This document shows positions 1-6,043 of a stretch of DNA of 6,043 nucleotides, piece after piece. The stretch covers positions 1 to 6,043 of the forward strand of contig CALARM010000412.1 of the NCBI GenBank assembly GCA_937888925.1, in the 5' to 3' direction. The notes below the pieces were generated by a model, which was given only the letters and a program-made list of their open reading frames with translations, was not told the origin of the DNA and made no database searches. The translations under genes and the position numbers were made by a program. Every line of letters starts with the position of its first letter. Positions within the stretch are counted from its first letter, which is position 1. This DNA is from an uncultured Synergistia bacterium (GTDB taxonomy: Bacteria > Eremiobacterota > SpSt-956 > JAKJGF01).

Positions 1-1877
1 AACTGTCGGGACAGAAAAAAGTAACATTAAGCTTTAAAAAGAAAGATATGAACGATATACTTAAGAGTCTTGTAGTAATAAACAAAAATCCGGAAGGTAA
101 TGTACTCGGTATCTCCTATGATACACAGGAAGATGCGGAACTGATAGTAAAAGAAAAAACCATTAACCTCAGTAAAGAAAAAACTTTAAGGGATTTACTA
201 TGTGCTTTACGGGGCTATGATGTAACGCTTAATCTTAAAGGCGAAAAAGTATCGGGTAATGTAACAGGAATAGATTACTATGAAGAAAGAACCAGTTTAT
301 CCCTCTATATAAGTGATAAAAAACAGGTTCTTACATATCCTCTGTCAGAAATTATAGATTTCCAGATAAATGACCCTGTAGCGGCAAGAGATCTTACTTT
401 TTTTCTTGAAAAGAGTATAGGCGAGAGAAAAAAAGATGAAAAATTTGTCACAGTACTCCTTGACGGAGAAGAACATGACCTTTCAATAAGTTACATAGCA
501 TCCACCCCTATATGGAGAGTAAGCTACAGGCTTATACATAATTCAAAAGCAAACAAAGGATATATAATGGGATGGGGTATAATAAACAATACAATGGAAG
601 AAGATCTTGAAGACGTTGAAATTGTATTAACTACAGGATTACCTGTATCCTTTACCTATGATCTCTACAGTCCCAAAATACTTGATAGACCTCAGATAAA
701 AGATGAAGCAAGACAGATGACAGCAGTTATTGAACATGATATAAAAAAGAAAGATCAGGCAGGGACGATGAAAATACCTGTTTCTAAAGTGGTCGCTGAT
801 ACAGGTGAACTATGCTCCATTCATGATCAGAAGCATGATTTATCTGATACTCCTAAAAAAACTACTACTCTTACAAAAGGAGAAAAAGAATGCCAATTTT
901 TTAAATATACTGTTTCCGAGCCTGTCACGATAAAAAGAGGACAGTCTGCTATGGTACCAATATTAACCTATAGCTTTGATTGTTTAAAAGAACATATCTA
1001 CACAGCCAGAAAAATGGAAAAAAACCCCTACCTTACACTGAGTTTTAAAAATAAAAGTCCTTATGTATTCGGTCGAGGCCCTGTTACAATATTAGAAGAT
1101 TCTTCCTATATAGGAGAAGCTATAATACCATTCATATCAAAAGATCAGTATGTAAGACTTCCCTATGCTGTAGATGTAGAAGTAACGTTAAAGGAAGAAT
1201 TCAGCGAATACGATACCTTTAATAACTTTGTTTTCATAGAGAACAGTGCCGGTAATTATCTGTTTTACAAAGAAGTATATCACACTTCAGAAACACTTTA
1301 TTCAGCCAATAACAGCAGTTCTGAAGAAGTAAGCCTTATAATAGAACATCCTCCTTACGGACATGGTTATGAACTTTATGAAACCCTGGAACCGGTAGAA
1401 AGAACTGATAATTACATAAGATGGAAAATTATTCTTCCTCCGAAAAATTTCCAGATTTTAAAAATAAGAGAAAGAAAAAAAATACATAGAAACGAATATT
1501 ATAACAATCTTTCTATGGAAAAATTATCCCAGTGGTTTAAAAACCATTGTATGGATGAAATAATTTACAATAGACTGAGTGATATATATGTATTTTTTGA
1601 ACAAATAAGAGAGATAGAGAAATGGAGAGAAAAACTGGAACAGGACAGAAAGCAGATCCTTGAGAAACAGACTTCTTTTCGAGATCAGCTCCAGGTTCTC
1701 GGAGACAGAGGGGATGAAGGTACATTAAGAAAAAGATATATAAAAAACATGGAAAACCAGGAAGACAGGCTGGATGAAATAAATAATGAAAAAGAAAATC
1801 TGGCAAAAAAACTTTTTGAATTAAAGAAAAAAATAGATCAGGCTGTAGCGGAGTTAGCAAGAGAACAAAAGCAGTGA
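1..1877 (+). CDS. DUF4139 domain protein (MuiA-like) with C-terminal coiled coil, 5' end outside window
   Basis: The function is unknown; DUF4139 proteins include the so-called mucoidy inhibitor A (MuiA) family. Numbering from the ATG at 48, family-like signatures are W156/Y160, GWGIINN (175-181), TTGLPVSF (195-202), DLY plus RP (205-215), a FKYTVSEPVTIKRGQSAMVP block (285-304), and GPVTILE...YIGEA through LPYAVDVEV (344-379). Residues about 515-609 are charged, Lys/Glu-rich and heptad-like, so a coiled-coil tail is likely. No membrane segment is seen in the visible part. The frame is open from base 3, and the codons before ATG 48 read LSGQKKVTLSFKKKD, which resembles the conserved N-terminal strand of the family just before 'MNDILKSLVV'. 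There is only a weak AAGAAAG before ATG 48, whereas the next two genes have strong GGGGAG and AGGGAG sites. I therefore call the gene 5'-truncated, probably lacking a few tens of residues. The TGA stop at 1875-1877 overlaps the first unit of a tandem repeat. The family call is firm; the role is not known. Confidence 0.87.
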   Translation, partial: LSGQKKVTLSFKKKDMNDILKSLVVINKNPEGNVLGISYDTQEDAELIVKEKTINLSKEKTLRDLLCALRGYDVTLNLKGEKVSGNVTGIDYYEERTSLSLYISDKKQVLTYPLSEIIDFQINDPVAARDLTFFLEKSIGERKKDEKFVTVLLDGEEHDLSISYIASTPIWRVSYRLIHNSKANKGYIMGWGIINNTMEEDLEDVEIVLTTGLPVSFTYDLYSPKILDRPQIKDEARQMTAVIEHDIKKKDQAGTMKIPVSKVVADTGELCSIHDQKHDLSDTPKKTTTLTKGEKECQFFKYTVSEPVTIKRGQSAMVPILTYSFDCLKEHIYTARKMEKNPYLTLSFKNKSPYVFGRGPVTILEDSSYIGEAIIPFISKDQYVRLPYAVDVEVTLKEEFSEYDTFNNFVFIENSAGNYLFYKEVYHTSETLYSANNSSSEEVSLIIEHPPYGHGYELYETLEPVERTDNYIRWKIILPPKNFQILKIRERKKIHRNEYYNNLSMEKLSQWFKNHCMDEIIYNRLSDIYVFFEQIREIEKWREKLEQDRKQILEKQTSFRDQLQVLGDRGDEGTLRKRYIKNMENQEDRLDEINNEKENLAKKLFELKKKIDQAVAELAREQKQ

Positions 1878-1896
1878 TCAGTTATCAGTTATCAGT
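1876..1896. repeat. Heptanucleotide tandem repeat, 3 units (KATCAGT)
   Basis: Three head-to-tail 7-bp units are seen: GATCAGT (1876-1882), TATCAGT (1883-1889) and TATCAGT (1890-1896). Only the first base of the first unit differs. That unit shares two bases with the TGA stop of the upstream gene, so the array begins inside the coding sequence. It resembles the short tandemly repeated heptamers (STRR) described between genes in filamentous cyanobacteria and seen in other phyla; similarity of style does not show common origin. Confidence 0.9.
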
Positions 1897-1913
1897 ATAT
1901 GAACGTATGACTA

Positions 1914-1976
1914 TTCACTGTTCACTGGTCACTGGTCACTGGTCACTGGTCACTGCTCACTGGTCACTGCTCACTG
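1914..1976. repeat. Heptanucleotide tandem repeat, 9 units (BTCACTG)
   Basis: Nine perfect-length 7-bp units fill exactly 63 bp. The last six bases, TCACTG, are the same in all nine units. Only the first base varies, in the order T, T, G, G, G, G, C, G, C, and never A. The array ends four bases before the GGGGAG ribosome binding site of the kinase gene, so it would lie in that gene's leader if the operon is co-transcribed or if a promoter lies upstream. Copy-number change here would alter leader length without changing any protein. Confidence 0.95.
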
Positions 1977-1980
1977 ACAT

Positions 1981-1986
1981 GGGGAG
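1981..1986 (+). promoter_or_regulatory. Ribosome binding site of the kinase-A2M gene
   Basis: GGGGAG lies 8 nt before the ATG at 1995. It is a strong Shine-Dalgarno match and supports that start. It sits directly after the heptamer array. Confidence 0.8.
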
Positions 1987-1994
1987 TTTAACAA

Positions 1995-4900
1995 ATGACT
2001 TTATCAGAAGGAACAATCCTGAAAAGCCGATATAACATAATAAAGAAGATAGGCGGTGGAGGCTACGGACAGGTATATCTTGCTGAAGATACTCTCAAAG
2101 AGTCTTTATGGGCAATAAAAGAAATGGATGTTGAAGATCTTTCTGACAAAGACAGAGCCGAAATAAGAGAACAGTTCTGGTTTGAAGCAAAAATACTTGT
2201 CAAATTATCTCATCCCCAGTTACCCAAAATAGAAGATTTTTTTGAAGATAATGAAAAATATTATATTGTAATGGAGTATATAAAAGGTAAAGATTTATTC
2301 GATATAATAAAACTTTCTTCTGAGCCATTCCCTGTTGAAGAGGTAACGGGATGGGTAATAAAGGTATGTAATGTTTTGTCCTATCTGCACAAACAGAAAC
2401 CTCACGCAATAATCTTCAGAGATTTAAAACCGGAAAATGTTATGTTGTCAGACAATGGAGAAATAAAATTGATAGATTTCGGCATATCAAAATTATTTGA
2501 TGTAAACAGACATACCAGAAGCTACGCAAAAGCAGCATCTCCTTATTTCTCATCTCCTGAACAGTACGGAGGAAAAACAACTGATACAAGAAGTGATATA
2601 TTTTCTCTCGGAGCTACAATGTATTACGTTTATACCGGTAATTTTCCCATAGATGCAATAGAAAGAGCCATCAATGAAATTCCTATGCCGGTTCCGAGCA
2701 ATTTTAACAGTAAAATTCCTGAGAAACTGGATAATGTAATATTAAAGGCTATGGAATTAAATAAAGAGAATCGTTATCAAACAGTGGAAGAGCTTACAGA
2801 AGATTTACTGGCCTGTGTACCGCCCGGTGAGAAGCCTAAAGAAGAGAAAAAAACCTGTCCGAAATGTCAGAGAGAAAATCCTTACATGTCCAGGTTCTGC
2901 GGCAGATGTGGTCTGCCTCTAATAGAAATGGCAGAAGAACCGAAAATTACCACTGAACTGGAAGAAAAAATCGAATCAGTACCGGAAAAAAATACTGTCT
3001 ATTCAGGAAATAAATTTATTTTTATTAACGGGTCAAACGAAACACCTGTAAGGATACTCAAAAAAACGCGTAAGGCAGAAGAATACAATGAACAGCTGAT
3101 TACCACCACTGCCATAATATCCAGTTACCATTATTCTGTAAAGACGTCACAGTTTATTTCGAAAGAAAGTCATATTATACCTTTAAAGCAATTTTTTATA
3201 ATTTCTGATAAAAAAATATACATGTCCTGTGAGGAAATAAAATTGTTTTCCTTCAGTCCGGGATTAAAAGGGGAAAAACTTAAGATTATCTTACAGGGAA
3301 GAGATAGAAAAAAAATATTTTATGAAGACATAATGGAACTTGATGAGGAAGGAATAACTTATAAAGTTCTGCCTCCTCAGAAAGAGGGACAGTATATTCT
3401 CAACATAACAGGAGAAGATATCGTTCTGGACGAAATAATATTAAATATTTACGATGTACCGCCTCAGTTACTGGATATAGACATTAAATATTACAGATTT
3501 GATACAAACACGGAGGAAGGCAATTCCCTCACAATAGATTTATATGTATCAAAGGACGGTTCACCTTTCAACGGATTATTAAAAATTCTTCTTTTATGTA
3601 ATAATACTCTCATAGCAACCGTAAGACCTGATATAGAAGAAGGAAGATTTAATTTTAAATTTAACACAAATAATGATACAGGGCCATTTATTTTAAAAGG
3701 TGAAGGGGCCGGAACTTTTCAGATGTTTATACCTGCTATAAAAGAAAGAGAAGAAAAACGTATAAATATCGGAAATTCCTTTGAAATTGCTCCTGCAGAA
3801 TTACCGGGCAGGACAGACAGAGGAATTTTCTATAAAAAGCTTGCAAACACAGGAAGCATTATAGAATTCCAGGAGATCGAAGGAGAAACTGGGAGGATAA
3901 AAGTTCTGGATGACCTGAATATCATGCAGATTGCAGTAATCAATCCTGTTGACGGAGAAAGTAAAATATATGATTTTAATAACATATCGAAAAATTCTCT
4001 TTTAGAATTTCAGAGTTACTCGCCTTATAGCCTTGTACATATAGGGACATGGACAAATCAGCCATTGGAAACTGTCGGAATAATTATAAGCCCCATGACA
4101 TTAACTCCTTCTATGAATGTTAATCAGAAAGCAATTCCGGGAGAAGAAGTGGAAGTTATAATTGAAACAGAAGGAATTTCTCGATGTCTCCTTATAGCAA
4201 CAGATTTAGAAATCCAGGGTTCTCCGATGTTGCGTAAGATTTCCCATGATCTCTATTATAATATTAAGAACAATATAAATCCGGAAGCAGAAGAATCCGG
4301 TAAAGATAACATGGATAAATATCATGTAGAACCTCTTATTAAAGACAGAGAAGGAGAAATTATATATTCAGATTTATTCACTATTGACAGAATAGCAAAA
4401 AAAGTAATAAAAATGCCTGACAAATCCGGTTTATGTCATATTTACTCTTATATTTTTAAAGGCCTGGATTATAAGATCTTACACAGAACATTGATTATTG
4501 AAGAGAATATATTTATAGAATTTGATCTGCCGAAAACTATGAACAGAGACGATAAGATTACAGGTAAAATTTATTTTTCCTATCCCGGAAATGCAGAACT
4601 CCTCATCAGCACAGCCAGTGATTATTTTGAAGGTACAGTTTCCGGCACCGGTTCTACGGATTTTGAAGTGGCTCATCCCGGAGAAATAACAGGAGAACTC
4701 TCGTCAGGCAACAGACACTGGAAGGTTACCCACAGGATTTCGCCGGGACCTATTGAAAACATTACATATTCAGAGATAACTTTACTGAAAAAAGGAGAAG
4801 TAATTGAAGGAGATAATATAACAATATATCCCGGAAATCAATTGCTGCTCAGTTCCATAAAAGCTATCCAGAATTTTTCACTGGAATCATCGGAAGTATT

Positions 4901-5981
4901 GAGCAGCAAACTTGCTGCAATGGCCATAAAGTATAAACTCCTGTCACACAATGACATAACCGGAGATTTAAAAGAACTGGAAAGAGAAATCAATTCCGGT
5001 CTCGATCTACTGAATATATACCTCCATGACGGACTTTTCTCATTGTGGGAAGAAAGTAAGCCTTCAATAGATGTTTCCATAAAGATAATGAGCAATATGA
5101 AAAATTTTCTGACCATTCCCTTTCCTCTGGCTCACAGATTAATAGAAAACTGTACAGAAGTTCTTTTAAATAAAGGGGTAAGAAAATATTCTCTCTCCGG
5201 TATAAATACCAGATTTATGCCCATGTCAGGTAAAATAGAGACGCCTATATTAAACTATCTCTATGGCCCTCAGTCCGTCAAAGGACAGATGGCAGAAATC
5301 ATTAAACTCCTTGCGTTAAAAGACGGAGACGGCTATTACTGGAAAGGAGATGACTTCTGGGGAGGTAATCTGGAAGCTACATGTTATGCCATTAAAGTTA
5401 TGTATCTCTGCAGGGAAGAAGAATTTTTCAATAGAGGTTTAACATTTATTCTGAAACACTTAAAGAATGAAACCCTTAATTCTACATCTGACACCCTTTC
5501 ATTCATAGAATTATTATCGGAAACTAATCTTACCGGAAGTTACAGGTATCTGGTAAACGGGAAATTAACAACCGATACAGCCATAGTTCATGGTAAAATA
5601 GAAGCTCTTGAGAATAGAGTTATAGTAAAAAAAGACAGAGAAAAACAGATAAATTACATGGAAAAAGCAAAAAAGATTCCCTTATCTATTGACGTTGTAT
5701 CTGACGCTATTGTTGGAGAAGCAATTTCAATAATCATAAAACCCAGGATCAAAACCCTGTGTCCCGTAGCAAAAATATTCCTTCCCGGCAATATGGATCT
5801 TCTGGAAATCACACCCGGTATTCAATCCGTTACATTACCGGTAATAACTGACAGCCTGGAAATAAAAGCTCTGGCTGTCAGAAAAGGGACAGGGAAAATA
5901 CATGTTATGATAGAAGATTTTTATAAACCAGACTATTGTGGATATGGTGAAAGTGTTGATGTTATAACAGGTGAAGAGTGA
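1995..5981 (+). CDS. Ser/Thr protein kinase - zinc ribbon - alpha-2-macroglobulin-like fusion protein
   Basis: This is a 1328-residue protein. Residues ~13-275 form a Hanks-type kinase: glycine loop GGGGYGQV (20-27), ATP-site K42 (AIKEM), helix-C E64, catalytic loop FRDLKPEN (141-148), DFG 161-163, SPE 187-189 and D201 (SDIFSLG). All catalytic residues are present, so activity is expected, although the HRD histidine is Phe. A zinc ribbon follows (C288, C291, C302, C305). Residues ~335-840 are beta-rich with macroglobulin-like segments, for example 495-580 and an IPGEEVEV strand at 714-721. Residues 838-930 match the A2M 'LP...D.ITG' region. Residues ~943-1200 are helical like the A2M thioester domain (DGLFSLW 1012-1018, EATCYAI 1127-1133, STSDT 1163-1167). 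Residues 1228-1320 look like the C-terminal receptor-binding-type domain. No CxEQ thioester, signal peptide or membrane helix is seen, so a cytosolic location is inferred. The start is fixed by GGGGAG 8 nt upstream. The kinase and ribbon calls are near certain. The A2M call rests on pattern and domain order. Substrates are unknown. Confidence 0.85.
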   Translation: MTLSEGTILKSRYNIIKKIGGGGYGQVYLAEDTLKESLWAIKEMDVEDLSDKDRAEIREQFWFEAKILVKLSHPQLPKIEDFFEDNEKYYIVMEYIKGKDLFDIIKLSSEPFPVEEVTGWVIKVCNVLSYLHKQKPHAIIFRDLKPENVMLSDNGEIKLIDFGISKLFDVNRHTRSYAKAASPYFSSPEQYGGKTTDTRSDIFSLGATMYYVYTGNFPIDAIERAINEIPMPVPSNFNSKIPEKLDNVILKAMELNKENRYQTVEELTEDLLACVPPGEKPKEEKKTCPKCQRENPYMSRFCGRCGLPLIEMAEEPKITTELEEKIESVPEKNTVYSGNKFIFINGSNETPVRILKKTRKAEEYNEQLITTTAIISSYHYSVKTSQFISKESHIIPLKQFFIISDKKIYMSCEEIKLFSFSPGLKGEKLKIILQGRDRKKIFYEDIMELDEEGITYKVLPPQKEGQYILNITGEDIVLDEIILNIYDVPPQLLDIDIKYYRFDTNTEEGNSLTIDLYVSKDGSPFNGLLKILLLCNNTLIATVRPDIEEGRFNFKFNTNNDTGPFILKGEGAGTFQMFIPAIKEREEKRINIGNSFEIAPAELPGRTDRGIFYKKLANTGSIIEFQEIEGETGRIKVLDDLNIMQIAVINPVDGESKIYDFNNISKNSLLEFQSYSPYSLVHIGTWTNQPLETVGIIISPMTLTPSMNVNQKAIPGEEVEVIIETEGISRCLLIATDLEIQGSPMLRKISHDLYYNIKNNINPEAEESGKDNMDKYHVEPLIKDREGEIIYSDLFTIDRIAKKVIKMPDKSGLCHIYSYIFKGLDYKILHRTLIIEENIFIEFDLPKTMNRDDKITGKIYFSYPGNAELLISTASDYFEGTVSGTGSTDFEVAHPGEITGELSSGNRHWKVTHRISPGPIENITYSEITLLKKGEVIEGDNITIYPGNQLLLSSIKAIQNFSLESSEVLSSKLAAMAIKYKLLSHNDITGDLKELEREINSGLDLLNIYLHDGLFSLWEESKPSIDVSIKIMSNMKNFLTIPFPLAHRLIENCTEVLLNKGVRKYSLSGINTRFMPMSGKIETPILNYLYGPQSVKGQMAEIIKLLALKDGDGYYWKGDDFWGGNLEATCYAIKVMYLCREEEFFNRGLTFILKHLKNETLNSTSDTLSFIELLSETNLTGSYRYLVNGKLTTDTAIVHGKIEALENRVIVKKDREKQINYMEKAKKIPLSIDVVSDAIVGEAISIIIKPRIKTLCPVAKIFLPGNMDLLEITPGIQSVTLPVITDSLEIKALAVRKGTGKIHVMIEDFYKPDYCGYGESVDVITGEE

Positions 5982-5995
5982 GTCGTAAAAATGGA

Positions 5996-6001
5996 AGGGA
6001 G
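5996..6001 (+). promoter_or_regulatory. Ribosome binding site of the downstream gene
   Basis: AGGGAG lies 6 nt before the ATG at 6008, inside the 26-nt gap that follows the kinase-A2M stop codon. It decides the start in favour of 6008 over the ATG at 5991, which stops after six codons. Confidence 0.75.
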
Positions 6002-6007
6002 AATATT

Positions 6008-6043
6008 ATGAACTTATCACAGAAGACTTCTTTATTTGAGCAA
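6008..6043 (+). CDS. Start of an unidentified downstream gene, 3' end outside window
   Basis: Twelve codons are visible, reading MNLSQKTSLFEQ, with the frame open to the right edge. The start is supported by AGGGAG at the right spacing. The 26-nt distance from the kinase-A2M stop suggests co-transcription. Twelve residues are too few to name a family. No signal peptide character is seen in this short piece. Confidence 0.65.
   Translation, partial: MNLSQKTSLFEQ

Noticed and set aside
1537..1860. Minus-strand open frame of 107 codons opposite the coiled-coil end of the DUF4139 gene
   Set aside because: It lies wholly antisense to a well-supported gene, has Phe/Leu-rich composition expected from the reverse of Lys/Glu-rich codons, and has no recognisable family.
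1878..1976. CRISPR-like array
   Set aside because: The units are 7 bp, head to tail, with no spacers; this is a simple tandem repeat.
1878..1994. Promoter or intrinsic terminator between the first two genes
   Set aside because: No convincing -35/-10 pair and no GC-rich stem followed by a T run were found; TATATG near 1895-1901 alone is too weak in AT-rich DNA.
3308..3315. Runs of eight A at 3308-3315 and 1475-1482 as programmed slippage sites
   Set aside because: Both lie in uninterrupted frames encoding Lys/Arg-rich segments, with no alternative frame that leads to a sensible product; A runs are expected at this base composition.
4838..5116. Minus-strand open frame of 92 codons opposite the TED-like region; the same applies to 2200-2409 and 4479-4676
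   Set aside because: All are antisense to the kinase-A2M gene, with no family features; they are shadows of its coding sequence.
5991..6011. Six-codon mini frame (MEGRIL) whose TGA overlaps the ATG of the downstream gene as ATGA, a possible leader peptide
   Set aside because: The overlap can arise by chance, the frame coincides with the Shine-Dalgarno of the real gene, and nothing in six residues suggests attenuation.

Overview
This window is an AT-rich stretch of bacterial DNA in which every gene reads left to right. It holds the 3' part of one gene, one very large complete gene, and the first 12 codons of a third. The lineage cannot be fixed from the sequence. A soluble Hanks-type kinase with a zinc ribbon, a DUF4139 protein and intergenic heptanucleotide repeats together suggest a kinase-rich, poorly studied phylum (for example Eremiobacterota/Xenobia, Riflebacteria or Wallbacteria-like) or a distant relative. 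This is a guess from protein style, not a placement.

Layout. Positions 1-1877 hold a DUF4139 (MuiA-like) protein that is cut by the left edge. Its frame is already open at base 3, and the 15 codons before the first ATG look like family sequence, so that ATG is probably internal. Positions 1878-1994 are a 117-nt gap containing two adjacent 7-bp tandem arrays: three units ending in CAGT, the first overlapping the upstream stop codon, and nine units ending in TCACTG. A clear ribosome binding site follows. Positions 1995-5981 encode a 1328-residue fusion of a Ser/Thr protein kinase, a four-cysteine zinc ribbon and a long beta-rich/helical region that reads as a degenerate alpha-2-macroglobulin (A2M) body. 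After a 26-nt gap with a good ribosome binding site, a third gene starts at 6008 and runs off the right edge.

How the genes may work together. Shared orientation and short gaps suggest one transcription unit, although the repeat gap could carry its own signals. The notable protein is the kinase-A2M fusion. Bacterial A2M proteins are normally exported protease traps with a Cys-Glu-Gln thioester, but this one has an intracellular kinase at its N-terminus, no visible signal peptide or membrane segment, and no recognisable thioester. The A2M fold therefore looks redeployed as an intracellular scaffold or sensor attached to a kinase, next to a DUF4139 protein with a coiled-coil tail that is a plausible partner or substrate. 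That functional link is inference.
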